Assembly: GCA_001972305.1 (NCBI GenBank)
Contig: BDDD01001468.1
Location: 1 to 64,000 of the forward strand
Source of the DNA: Cephalotus follicularis
Lineage: Eukaryota; Streptophyta; Magnoliopsida; Oxalidales; Cephalotaceae
Direction: 5' to 3'
Length of the DNA: 64,000 nt
In this document: positions 23,084-34,314 of the stretch, one piece after another
Layout: every line of letters begins with the position of its first letter
How positions within the stretch are numbered: the first letter of the stretch is position 1
The notes under the pieces: model-generated
What the model saw: only the letters and a program-made list of their open reading frames with translations
What the model was told of the DNA's origin: nothing
The model's database searches: none
Made by a program: the position numbers and the translations under genes

Positions 23084-25932
23084 TGACACGCCTGGACCCA
23101 GCCCAGTTGGAATCTGTCGCGTCCACTATGAAGCCAAACCTCCCATCAGAGACTCACCTCGTAGGTTCAACAGATCAGAGTTTCAGAAATACATTTTTAA
23201 ACAGAAGAATATCTTCAAAACCATTAAATAAACAGAAAAATTTCTTTGTAAAACTTGAAAATAATTCTAACTCTTAAATTTTTACAAAAATCGGACATGT
23301 AGTATTCGTTTAGAGGACTATGCCCCTTGTAAGGAAAACACAATTTATAAAATGGGTTCAACTCTCAGCAAACCACTCTCGTAGAAGGAAATCAGTAGTT
23401 AGAAATGGGCTCAACCTTCAGAAAATTACAAATGGGCTCAGCCCTCAGTAAACCATAATTTAAACAGAAAATAAGTATGGGTTAAGTTTTGCCTCAACCA
23501 TATTATCAAAACTTAAAACATGAATAGGGCTCAGCCCTTATAAACAAAACCGAGACATTTATATAAAACATAAATAATGCATAATTTAAAATGATGATGC
23601 AGTGATGTTATGCATGTGTGGACACTCTAGTAGGCATGCCCTTGTGGTCTCACCTCAGCAGACTGACTAACTCCAGCTGACAGAGCTCAGCAGACTAACC
23701 TGTAAGAACTAAAAATAAAAAAACATATGAGGAAATAGTCCATAGGACTAGTGAGATGGATCAAAAGACTCAACAGGGTTTTGCTCGCATAAAAAGTATC
23801 TTTGCAAAATAGTTATAAACAGAAGTATAAAACGACTTAAACTGAATTTCAGAAACAGAATAAAAATCCGAAAACCCGATTGTAAAGCAGATTTAAAATA
23901 AAAATTTACAAAACCAGCAGAAAGGTCAGATTTTTATCAGAAACAGATTTATCATCAGAAAATTCGGATATAAATAGTATTTAATAGAGTTTAAACATAA
24001 TAAAATATATAAAGATACAATGGATCTACTAGGTAAGGTTGACGACTCGGCCCCGTCGGGCCGAACGTCTAGTAGAAATAGTGGCAATGACACCGTCGTG
24101 TCAAACCATCAGCAGAAGGTCATACACGTGTAGACAAAGCCTCTCATGGACATCAGATATGTAACTAATACAATACCGAGATCACCATGCATTGAAATAT
24201 ATTTAAACAGATACAACATATACAAAAAAATTCCAATGTCTCAGAATAGATTTTTAAACAGATTTAAACATATACAGAAAACCATCAATGCCATCAAAAC
24301 AGATTGAAAACAGACTTAAAAAAATTCAAACAGACTTAAAACATATTCAAAAAGATACAGAAATCATTTTCTTATCAAATACAGATATAACTAAAAATAG
24401 CGTCATATTATGACTACCATCATGCCAGCACTTGAAATCATTTAAAAGAAAGTTTCAAATATTGAAACTTTCACAGATTTCAGAAAAGAACAAAAACCAA
24501 ATTCATTCAGATACAAAAATAAATAAGCGAACACGTTTATACATTCATAACATTAAAAACATTTCAGAGTAAAAAATGTTCAAAAAAGGCGTTCCACTCA
24601 CAGAACAGACAAGCAAGTCCCACGATTGGTCACCTCCATAGCCAACCTCAAAGGCAGGATCCTCTACCAACAAACAGATAACAGACTATCAAAACTCAAA
24701 CACGTACTAAAACGTGCAATACGTTATGCAATGAAATACGTGTAGATGTCAAAAACAATAATCGACCTATTCGGTCAACAGCAGCAAAAGTCTAATTGTT
24801 AAAAACATCATTTAAACCTTTAATTAACACACTCTTTCAAAATCATTAAAGTAAGTCCAAGTGGTCATCCAGGTTATCCAATTTGAATCGATTATACGAT
24901 TCAAGTTTATAATATCACAGAAACAAACACAAAATAACAGAATTCAGCGAAAAACAAAATAAACAAAGCAGAGTTCAGAGTTTAGTTAAAGCAGATGAAA
25001 CGGAGCACAGAGCTGGAATCTCGGAGCCGAACCGGAACAGATCACGCCTAAGTGGAAAACAGAGTCAGAAAGCTGTCAGAAACTGGCCGCCGGAGGCTGC
25101 CAGAGTATGGGCCCGCGCGCCCCCACTGGCCTGCAAGTGTCAGCCACGCGCGATGGTGCGAAACCGCAAGGTCGGATCTTGAGCGCCAGAGGACGAGGAT
25201 CACGGCTCTGAGGCGCGTTGGTCACGACGCCGCTACATCTAGCCCGAATGGGCGCGTTGACCGTGGCTGCCTTAGCCGTCGATCTGTGCTGTCGGGATCG
25301 GGACTGGTCGCTTTCAATTCGCCGCTACGCCAGGATGCCTAATTTGGGCTCACCTTGCCGTGATGGTCACTGGAGACGACGGATCGAAGCAAAATATAGG
25401 TTGAGAAAGAGAAGGTCGTTGCGGGCACACGGCGCGGTTGCCGGCGCCGGGGTGGGGTCCGGTGCACTCAGGAGGTCGCGGTGATCACGCTGGTACCTTC
25501 GTCGGTGTCGTTTCGGCACTGAAGCAGATGGAAAGAGCAGAGAGAGAGTGAGAACGGGAGAGAGGAGAGAGAAAATGGGGAGAGAGAGAAATCCCCAAAA
25601 ATAAGGACAATTTGGCATTTTTCCCTTTATATTTAACCAAAACGGACTGGTTTTGTCCAGAGTTTAACTGATACAGACAGAAATTGGATGTTTAGGACAT
25701 ACCACTTGGCTTATTTTCTGAATTCAGCAACAATTTCATTAAGACATCATTTAATTTAAAGGACGGAAACATTTATTTGTTATGCAGAAAAACCATCAGA
25801 ATGAAATCACAATGGTAAAAATTTTATTAATACCGTGATGCATATGTCATGAATGCGAGAAAAACAGACTAACAGACAGACAGAAAGCCACGTAGGCTCA
25901 CAGACACAGACTACTGGGACACGGATGTCACA
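23084..25932. mobile_element. Solo LTR (2.85 kb) of another gypsy element, inserted in E1 pol
   Basis: Pol coding sequence stops abruptly at 25933 and resumes at 23083. The insert starts TGACACGCC and ends GATGTCACA (TG...CA), flanked on both sides by CCTTG (23079..23083 and 25933..25937). A 5-bp target duplication and no internal coding genes indicate a solo LTR left by recombination. It contains an AT-rich half with many CAGA/ACAGAT motifs and a markedly GC-rich segment (about 25000..25620). The terminal style (TGTGACA...) is typical of long chromovirus-type LTRs, but it is not the same family as 54213..58047. Confidence 0.8.
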
Positions 25933-26955
25933 CCTTGCTCACGTAATATACTGGCCTCTGAACTTTGTCTTCTTTTCTTACCAGCACCGCACTTACCGCA
26001 CATTGTGTCACAGCTAAGTACAAATACAAGTCTTCCCCATCTTTTGGCTTTGATATCATTGGAGGGGACGCCAAATACTTCTTTAGATCTTTGAAAGCTA
26101 TTTGACACTCTTCTGTCCAGAGGAACCTCTTGGGGTCCCTTAAAACTTTGAAGAAATGAAGACACTTCTCTGCTGACTTGGAGACAAATAAGCTCAGAGT
26201 TGTAATATTGCCATTTAGTCTCTGCACATCCTTTATAGACTGTGGAGGTTTCATGCTCTGTACAACTGAGATTTTTTCTAGATTGACCTTTATTCCTCTG
26301 CTGGAGACCATAAACCCGAGAAACTTTCCTGAGGTAACCCCAAAAGTGCACTTGGAAGGATTGAAGCGCATCCTGTATTTTCTTAACACCCCAAAGGTCT
26401 CCTCCAAGTCCTTGATGTGTGGGCTCCTTGCTGAAGTTTTGACGAGAATGTCGTCAATGTAGACCTTCATATTTCTCCCAATTTGGGGCTGAAATATCTT
26501 ATTGACTAATCGTTGGTAGGTCTCTTCAGCATTTTTTAAACGAAGGGCATGACTTTATAGCAATACATACCCTTATCTGTGATGAAGGCTATCTTGTTGT
26601 CATCTGATCCATACATAGGAATCTGATTGTAGCCAGAATAAGCATCCAATAAACTAAGCATCCTGTAGTCGGAAGTCGCATCCACTAGCTGATCAATCTT
26701 TGTGAGTGGAAAGTGATCTTTAGGACAAGCCTTGTTGAGGTCTGTAAAGTCTATATACATCCTCCACTTACCGTTTGCTTTCTTGACTAGTACCGTGTTC
26801 ACCAGCCAGTCAGAGTACTGTACTTCCCTGATAAAGCCTGCTTGCAGAAGTTTATTCACCTCTGCCTCTATTGCTTGCTGCCTCTCTGGGGTAAATTTTC
26901 TCTTCTTCTGCCTGGTTGGGGTCCGTGCTAGATCCACATTGAGTTTGTGAACCAT
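25933..26955 (-). pseudogene. Reverse transcriptase and RNase H of element E1 (decayed)
   Basis: 26955..26536 encodes the RT fingers/palm (WRMYIDFTDLNKACPKDHFP, LLDAYSGYNQI). A single-base change near 26536 breaks MPFGLKNA. 26470..25933 continues with the catalytic VYIDDILVK and GFMVSSRGI, then the RNase H connection and the start of RNase H (VLVRKEDKVQRPVYYVSK). The solo LTR at 23084..25932 interrupts it. The YIDD motif is intact but the gene is broken. Confidence 0.9.
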
Positions 26956-27227
26956 TATTTCAGGGCTGATCCCCGTGACCTCCTCGACAGACCAGGCGAA
27001 TACATCTTTATTATTTTTTGAGGAACGTAATTAGTTCCTCTTTCTATACCTCTCCCAGCTGAGAACCAAATCTGGAGTACCTTGTCTGAATTACCTTCTT
27101 CTAAAGGCACTTGCACCACATCCTCTACTGGTTATGGACGCTCGGGCTCTACCTCTCTTCTAAGCTCCACATTTGCTATGGGAAAGGCCTTTTCCTTCCC
27201 CTTATTCTTCACAGCAGTCTGATAGCT

Positions 27228-28184
27228 CTATCTTACAGCTTGTTGATCTCTTCTGACTTGCCCCACACCAAACATGTTCAGAAATTTTACCAACAAGTGC
27301 CTTGTAGACACTATTGCCTCTATTGTGTTCAGTTTCGGACGCCCGATTATAGCGTTGTAAGGGATTGGTGTATCAACCACTGACTTCGGTGGCAACGTGG
27401 AGTACCACGCTTGAGTTGCACCCGTCAGAGTTGCCGAAAGTCCTCGGTAAAGGACTGCGTCTGAAGCTTGGTGTACCAGCATTATTTGGGTGTAATATCT
27501 CATGTGTTGTATTGGGTTAGAGGACTCGTCATATTCTCTGAACGTAGGAAACATGAACCCTCTCCGCATTGGCTCCCTTAATATCTCAGACGCGAAGGGG
27601 GTGCAGTTTAGGTTTCGCACCTCTGACAAGTATCCCTTGGTCTGCTCGGCTCCTCTGAGTCTTTTCTCCATCTCTGTAAACCTCCTATTCATGGTCTGGT
27701 CAATATCTTCTTGGTCCCTAGACTTACTAGAGACCTATATTGGCCCTCCAGTTGGTTTGACAGAGTAGTCTGACCTACTCTTTGGCCACGATACAGTCCT
27801 ATGAGTCCCGTAGGAATGTACACGGAGCTTCTCTTTGTCTGCGTAGGAGTCTGAATAGCTTTCCTCCATTGAATCTTGCTCTGATAAGTCTTGCTGGGGA
27901 TCATAATTATAATCCCTGATACTTGAAAACTCTGCTCTCAGAGATGTATCAATCTCTGACTGCCTTGGAGGGCGCCTGGCCCCCCTTGGCAGGTTTCACC
28001 TAGCCTCTTGAGGTTGTGATTGTTCTGGGGCTGGATGGCTTGGTCCAGCCTGATTCTGGCTGGCCAAGTTGTTTGCCAGCAATGTAGTGAGCCTCCCCAT
28101 CTCTTGGAGAAGCTGGTTAAGTTGCTCACTGGTGGCAGGAGCTTGACCGAGAACGGTCGTTGGGTTAGTTCTCTTCGGAGGCAT
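27228..28184 (-). pseudogene. gag-protease remnant of element E1, internally deleted
   Basis: gag starts at 28184 (MPPKRTNPTTVLGQ), about 25 bp after the primer site. Its N-terminal part is broken by frameshifts. 27692..27385 encodes the capsid core (FMFPTFREYDESSNP, ATQAWYSTLPPKSV). Directly after it, in the same frame, comes the C-terminal end of the protease (PIPYNAIIGRPKLN, TRHLLVKF). The rest of capsid, the zinc knuckle and the protease active site are missing, so the junction near 27375..27385 is a deletion. Confidence 0.8.
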
Positions 28185-28210
28185 TATTGAAGCAAATCAC
28201 GTCGTGTTTC

Positions 28211-28227
28211 TCACAGACGGCGCCAAC
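28211..28227 (-). other. Primer-binding site of element E1
   Basis: On the - strand GTTGGCGCCGTCTGTGA follows the LTR end CATCAACA at once. TGGCGCCGT complements the 3' end of plant tRNA-Asp (ending ACGGCGCCA), but the match stops after about nine bases. The TTGGCGCCGTCTGTG form is usual for Tat-type elements. Confidence 0.7.
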
Positions 28228-28722
28228 TGTTGATGCGAAAATCAACTTTACAACAGTACTCCACGTGTGAAGGTTTAATTTGCTGGAAAAAGCGTTGGAT
28301 GCTCTGAAGAAGGTACCGAACATTGGTTCTCCGATCTTCCCTGCACACAAGAAGAAGAAGATATCGAAAGTCCAGGAGTTTTCACTTTCGGGGACCCTCC
28401 GATACTTAAGTTAGTTGATAACAAAGAAGACAGTAGGTGTATAATAAATTGCTCGACACCGTCACTGTATTTTTTAGGGTATTTATAGTCTTACCTATCC
28501 ATAATTTTTCCTGAACCGTTTAGATCCTGAAAGAGAAAATTATGAGAGTCCTTTAAAGGAAATATTGTCTTCCCTTTTTAAGGAAGGATTGTAGTCCCTT
28601 TTTGTGAAAAAAAATATCTCTCATTTTATGACCACAATCCTGAGTGTTTTACCCGTGTGATTTATTATCTTATGTGACACGTGTCAGTGCCTTATTAATA
28701 CATGAATTTTTCTCATATATCA
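28228..28722 (-). repeat. 5' LTR of element E1
   Basis: 495 bp, in - orientation TGATATATGAGAAA... to CATCAACA. It is the partner of 16581..17073. Differences include a 2-bp insertion next to the outer end and scattered substitutions. Confidence 0.88.
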
Positions 28723-29445
28723 TTTATGAAAATTAATGAAACAAAATTATATATTTTACTCTCTAAATATTATTCATGTGTAGTGTCATATACGTTAAAT
28801 AAAAAAATTAATAAGTCTATTATTATTATTAGTAGTAGTAGTAGTAGTCAGCTTTTGGATCAATAAGTTGATTCGCAACAACATATCATTTTCCTTAATC
28901 AAGCATATGAAGACCAACGAAGAGAAAGGGGTTCATTTTCAGATTTATTTGATTTTTTAACCATCACTAAGTTTGGGTATTTAAACACTTTATAAACATG
29001 TATGTTTAAACTACACAAAAAAACTTCTACTATAATAGTTAATAAACTTTACAATACAGACCAAGCAGGAACAGTGTATACCCTTTCTTGGAAAGTAATT
29101 GTAGTGTCTGTCATAGTATTTTAATTACCCAAAAAACAATTTGACCCTTCTGTTCCGTAGCCTAAAGACATCTGTAATATATGAATGATAACAAAATTAC
29201 CAAGATCCTTGTTGAAGAAATATTTCCACGTGTGAGTCTTCTACATCTTCAAATGCTTGATTCAATGAAAAATAGTCCTATTTATAATATTTAATAGTCG
29301 AATAATACTAAAATTTAATTATATTATGAAATTGAATGAGCCCATTAATTATTTTGTAAATATACCATATTCATCTCAGTGGTGCATGGTAATCATACGA
29401 GGTCTTGATGTATAGCTCACCTGCTATTCTACTAAAGTTAATAGG

Positions 29446-29750
29446 TTCTGTTTGGTAATACTGTATTTTTTGTAAGAGTGTTTTTTTAAATTATTTTTAG
29501 TAAAAATGATGTTGTTAAAAGTATTTTTATAGTGAATATGTGTTTGGTAAATATATTTTTGAAACTGTTATATGTATCATAATTTTTTTTGTCAAATTAA
29601 AACATGTGATTGACAAAAATACTTTTCGAATTGATCTCACCAGGCCAGTTTGTAAAGTGTTTTGGCTCATTTTAAAAACAAAATTATTTTTACTACAGTT
29701 TTACAAAATACTAAATTGAGGCCGAAAAGTTTTACAATACCAAACAGGGA
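29446..29750. mobile_element. MITE-like element with GTTTGG termini
   Basis: The left end reads TCTGTTTGGTAATACTGT. The right end, reverse-complemented, reads TCCCTGTTTGGTATTGT. About 300 bp without coding capacity lie between. Short inverted termini of this kind are common in non-autonomous hAT-like plant elements. No target duplication is clear, so the exact ends are approximate. Confidence 0.45.
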
Positions 29751-30129
29751 GTAGCATCACTTTTTTTTGTTGATGTAGTTGTGGCCAAACAAATAAACAG
29801 TTGTCAACAGTCTTATAGTTGAATTGACATCACGTAAGCATGAGTTATATCGTTTTTATCTAATATATGTTCAAATAAACTATGAGTTAAATTATTTTTC
29901 TTTCCCAATCATAAGATAAATATCATTTCTTCAATTATATCAAAAAATAAAAATAAAAATAAACACCCTTTATCGAAGATATAAATGTACATATAAACAT
30001 AGAAAAAAATAAACAGTTCTCATTTTTATTTTCGTTTATGGAAGATATATATGTACATATATACGTACAAAAAAAGTTTCAAAGTAACAAAGAAGTTTTT
30101 TTACCCCACATAAAAATAATTTGAAGAAC

Positions 30130-30134
<5 letters not shown>

Positions 30135-30195
<61 letters not shown>
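30135..30195 (+). repeat. Compound microsatellite (TA)n(GA)n
   Basis: About 15 TA units followed directly by about 15 GA units. Confidence 0.95.
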
Positions 30196-30198
<3 letters not shown>

Positions 30199-30907
30199 TT
30201 ATTCATTAAGTTGTAAAAACATGAAATATGGCCATAAACAGTAAACTACTAGGTGTAGAATATAATATACACATATAGTTAAGTAATTAAGCTAAGGTGA
30301 GATAGTTTATTGTTTGTTGCTCATTAATTAAGCTAGGCAACTGATCGGCATATATAGTAGACTTAATTAATGTTACAAATCTAATTTGTTACAATATATA
30401 AGTATTAATTTTGGGCCACACGATGTGTACTTATATGGATTTTTGGCGTGTGCTATATAATTTTTACAAATATTTGGTTTATCATACTATTCTTTAGTAA
30501 AAATAAATACTACTTCAAAATATTTATTTATAAGTTTTTTACATTCAAATGAAAATTGGTATGAGCAAACACGTGAATCATTTACAAAAAAATAATTTTA
30601 TAGACACTAACTTAATTTTGATTTTTTTTCTTCTAAAAGTGACATGATAAAATATTATTGATCATTTTAAAAAGTTATAAAATTAATATATTTTGTTGAG
30701 ATAATTCCGTTACGTTAAAATAGTAATACAAAATAGAAAATCTTTGGAGTTGACGAAAAAATACATTATTAAATTTTACTATATTTGGATGGAAAGAATA
30801 AAGAAGAAAATAAAAGAAATTGATAGAGTAAATTTCGCTTTTGTTTGGATGTTTTTTAAGAGAGAAAAAAATTAGAGAGAAAATTTAAAGGATTTTTTAA
30901 AGGTAGA

Positions 30908-31252
30908 AGTATTAATTAAGGTCCTGATCTTTTACTCAAAATATTTATTAAGGTCTGAACTAAAAAATAGATCAATTTAAGGATCGAATTATATAAATTA
31001 AATCAATTAAAGATTAGATTGATGCTTTTACTTAAGAAAATCAGATAAATTAGATATTGGTTTAATCACTACAAGACAATTTAAGTGACATTGTGTTTAT
31101 TTACACATAAAATTATTAATTTTTTTAAGAAAAAAGTATCAATTTGATACTTAATTGATCCAATTTTTTTAATTCAGTCCCAAATTGATCTATTTTTTTG
31201 TTCATATCCCAATAAATATTTTGAATAAAAATTAGAACACAAATTGATACTT
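30908..31252. mobile_element. Fold-back MITE with arms of about 125 bp
   Basis: The left arm (about 30908..31034) and the reverse complement of the right arm (about 31126..31252) run parallel. Shared blocks include CTCAAAATATTTATT versus TTCAAAATATTTATT, and AAAAATAGATCAATTT in both. A spacer of about 90 bp separates them. Long arms with phrases like 'aattaaggtcctga' are typical of Mutator-like non-autonomous elements. No coding sequence. Confidence 0.7.
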
Positions 31253-32480
31253 ATGGCTTTTTCATTTACGAAAATTTTCACATTTCCTATTTTACCCAAG
31301 TTTTTTTTTTTTAGAGTTATATATCACACCATTAAATTTCCATCTGGGCTATACTAACTAAATGAATTTTATTTCCAACTCTTCTTTTAGAACTTTGGTT
31401 AATCACCAGAGCAGTTTGTTTTTGTTTTCAACTCTCTTTTTAGAACTTTGTTTAATTAATGGGTATAGTAATTAATCCTAATCAATCACAATCATCCTTT
31501 TTGTATTGAGGTTCGTTATTGGACTTTTTAAGTTTTAGTGTGTACAAATTGAATTTGTCGTGTTAGAAAGACACAAAACTACATATTCTCATAACATTTA
31601 ATTTCAAAATTATATTGTCAAAAAAGTCTTTGTACATCATCATGACTTCTCGGGTTGTGAGTTTTTTTTTTTTTGCACTATAAGTTATATTTAATATTCA
31701 CTTTGCTTATATTTTAGTTTCGCTATTTACCAATTTGCATGAATTTTATATTAACGAACTGAGCCCCTTTTGAATAATTCAAACCAAAAACAATCCCAAC
31801 TACCAGGATATTTAGTTTTCATATTAGTTTCGTATTCTTTAGTTTGATTAAATCACTTACACTTCTTGAACCAAAACAAACAGTGTTTCACGTTTAGGGT
31901 TAATTTAAATTTGACCCAAATTATGTTAGCTTTTTACGAGAAAACATTTAATATTACTGAAGTATTAAATAATCCGTATCTTTTTCGTATATTTCTTTAT
32001 ACCTCACTAATTTCTTTTTTTTCTTGTTATTTTTTTCTTACTCTTCATTAGAAACTTACACGTGAATTAGCATCGATCATGTGACGAATTATGTATAGCA
32101 GAGTTTTTAAATATTCAATACCCTTATGGTACTAGATTTTTTTTTAGAGATTTATGGCTAAAATTAACTTTGTAGTCTCAACAAAATAATCTAAACTTTA
32201 AAAACAAAAAAAATTAGGGTATAAATCCTGTAAAGTATTGTATATTTTGGGTTCAACCATGTGTCATACTCGCGATTAGAGATATAATTTATAACCACAA
32301 TTACCATATGATCTACTTCAAATCCTCAAGTATTATGATTCGAATCGTATTCACGAAGAAACATTTTCTAACTATTTAAATCTTTTGTGATGATTAAACA
32401 TTTCAAGAGACTTTCTGTGACGATGATGCATCTTTTCTCGTTAATTTCTCTGATATGATAACAACTAACCTATTAATCCA

Positions 32481-33011
32481 TCATATTTCATACGTGATAC
32501 TTTTATCTATAGGGAAAAAAAAATAATGTATGTATGAATTGTCAAGCATAAACACTTCAGAGATCAAACCTACCCAAAACGAATAATATCTATCAAGATT
32601 GTGACGAGCTTTCAAGATCTCTCGTTGTATTCGCGGGAGAGAGTGCGATCTGACGATCTCAGCTCCAAAGCAATCCGCGGTCGGAGGATGCTTAACTGTT
32701 TGCAATGTATTCTCCATAGAAACAACAGACGACTTATGAAATGACAATCTTATTCTATAAAGAGATTCGTTTTGTGGCATTCTCATCCCCAATAATTCAA
32801 TGTCAAAGGTCATTTTCGACCAAGAATAAAAATCTTTTTGTGTGGGCCTCACCGCAATCGCTTTCAATTCCAATACAATATGGGCCCCCAATTTTTCAGT
32901 GGGCTCAACCAACCCTTTGTTGGTTTCAACTTTCAATAATTGTTGCCACTCCACATCTCTTCGATTACCGACACGTACACACATATAGACGTTGGCCACC
33001 CAGTGGCTCAA
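32481..33011 (-). CDS. Unrecognised open reading frame of 176 codons upstream of the FLZ gene
   Basis: An uninterrupted frame in an AT-rich setting, ending about 340 bp before the FLZ start on the opposite strand. It has no domain, repeat or signal that I recognise. The end (HYFFFPIDKSITYEI) looks like translated AT-rich DNA, while the middle (SLPRIQREILKARHNLDRYY) looks more protein-like. It could be a decayed exon, an upstream transcript of a shared promoter, or chance. Confidence 0.2.
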   Translation of the reverse strand: MSHWVANVYMCVRVGNRRDVEWQQLLKVETNKGLVEPTEKLGAHIVLELKAIAVRPTQKDFYSWSKMTFDIELLGMRMPQNESLYRIRLSFHKSSVVSMENTLQTVKHPPTADCFGAEIVRSHSLPRIQREILKARHNLDRYYSFWVGLISEVFMLDNSYIHYFFFPIDKSITYEI

Positions 33012-33350
33012 GAAGAGAATCTCTTCTAGTGTAAGACAATGGCCATTGGTGGGCCATATCCCAAAGATGAGGTCTCAATCATTAGAAATGGACATTTTTT
33101 GAACTGGCCCACTGACAAGTGACATCTTGACATTAAAATTAAATAATAGTAGAAATAATTGAATGATAAGTAGGTCTTTTGTTTGCAATTTCCATATTAT
33201 TATATAATTCCAAACAAAACCATGGGCTAGGTCCCCCACTCCAATTCCATCATAAATTAATGTGCATAACATAGATTTATATGCCCCGTTTTATAAGGTC
33301 TCCATATCTTCCTTTCTCTGTGAGATCATTTTTGGTAACATATTTGAGTC

Positions 33351-34314
33351 ATGTTAGGCAAAGGACCCCGGCCGATGATCGGAAAACTATCCGAATTATT
33401 CGTATCCGGTTACCGTGCCGGAATTCTAGATGTTGCCACTAGCCCAAGAAGCCCCCTGGACTACAAAATTCAATCACCAAGAGGCCTAAAAAGTTATGAT
33501 GTTGGTGGGGTTGGATTGGGTATTGTAGCAGCACTAGAGAAGTCTAGTAATGGGGGTCATGAAATATTGGCCAAATATGCTATTTGTACCTCAAATCTGA
33601 ATAGGTCCAATCCAATCCCAGTAAATTCAGGCAAAAATTGTGATGGAGCTAGAGGAGCTGTTGAGGAGTTGGGGATGGATAGTTTGGAGGATTATACATA
33701 TGTGACATGTCATGGGCATAACAAGTCCATCACCAAGGTGTATTATGATGGAGGTGATCGTAAGGGAAGTGAGCATGTTAGAAGTAAATTTGATATCGGT
33801 GTTGTTGAGGAATCACCAGCGAGATTTATGGAGGATTTTTTAGCTTATCCCACCTCAGATTTTCTCAATTCATGCCACTTGTGCATGAGAAAACTACATG
33901 GCAAAGATATATACATGTACAGGTGCAAATCTTCTCTCTCTCTCTCTCTTTTTTTTTTTTTATTAATTTAGTCGGTTTTGGTTCTGGGTTATCAAGAAAA
34001 ATCTTTATTGATATGTATTTTATAAGTTTTGTTCATGTCTTCGCTTGATATCTCTAGTTTGTTTTCCATGTATTTGTGCAAAAGCATGTTTAACTTTTAT
34101 ATTGATGATGTTTATATGAGAAGTAATCACCAATGATTTATTATTGATCAACAGAGGAGAGAAAGCATTTTGTAGCACAGAGTGTAGATCAAGTCAGATA
34201 ATGATGGATGAGTGCAAAGAACGGTGCAGATCAGAGACATCAAGATCTGCAGATTTTTCAAGCTCACCTTATAGTAGAGACCAAATATTCTCCACTGGTA
34301 TTCTTGCAGTCTAG
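33351..34314 (+). CDS. FCS-like zinc finger (FLZ, DUF581) protein
   Basis: FLZ proteins are plant-specific small adaptors. Their zinc finger binds the SnRK1 kinase complex and other regulators in energy and stress signalling. Exons: 33351-33922 and 34155-34314 (GT-AG, phase 2), 732 nt, 243 aa. The N-terminus MLGKGPRPMIGKLSE is typical of one FLZ subgroup. The FLZ domain covers about residues 171-210. Zinc ligands are Cys175 and Cys178 (SCHLC), then Cys197 and Cys201 in AFCSTEC, the diagnostic FCS motif. As in other FLZ genes, the intron lies between the two Cys pairs (after IYMYR). A TATA-like TTTATAAGG lies near 33290. Which FLZ paralogue it is cannot be decided here. Confidence 0.93.

Larger units (their letters stand above)
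16581..28722 (-). mobile_element. Degenerate Tat/Grande-type Ty3/gypsy LTR retrotransposon (element E1) with antisense accessory gene
   Basis: Two related LTRs bound the element, and gag-pol reads on the - strand from 28184 down to about 21058. Order: LTR, PBS, gag, protease remnant, RT, RNase H, archaeal-type RNase H, integrase, tandem subrepeats, antisense accessory gene (+ strand, 17616..19992), LTR. An extra archaeal-type RNase H domain and an antisense gene between integrase and the 3' LTR are known traits of the Tat clade (Grande, Retand and relatives). A 2.85 kb solo LTR is inserted at 23084..25932. Frameshifts, in-frame stops and a gag-protease deletion show it is dead. The LTRs differ visibly (roughly a tenth of positions by eye), so the insertion is old. 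I did not find a convincing target duplication. Confidence 0.88.
28723..32480. other. Intergenic AT-rich region with small transposons
   Basis: No gene recognised. It contains a MITE-like element (29446..29750), a microsatellite (30135..30195) and a fold-back element (30908..31252), listed separately. A short AGT/ATT trinucleotide run lies near 28820..28850. The rest shows no structure I can name. Confidence 0.5.

Noticed and set aside
25052-25484. Arg-rich frames in the GC-rich island
   Set aside because: Inside a solo LTR; overlapping frames of similar length on both strands reflect GC bias.
16576-28727. Target-site duplication for element E1
   Set aside because: Flanks TCATG and TTTAT do not match; ends are too decayed to decide.
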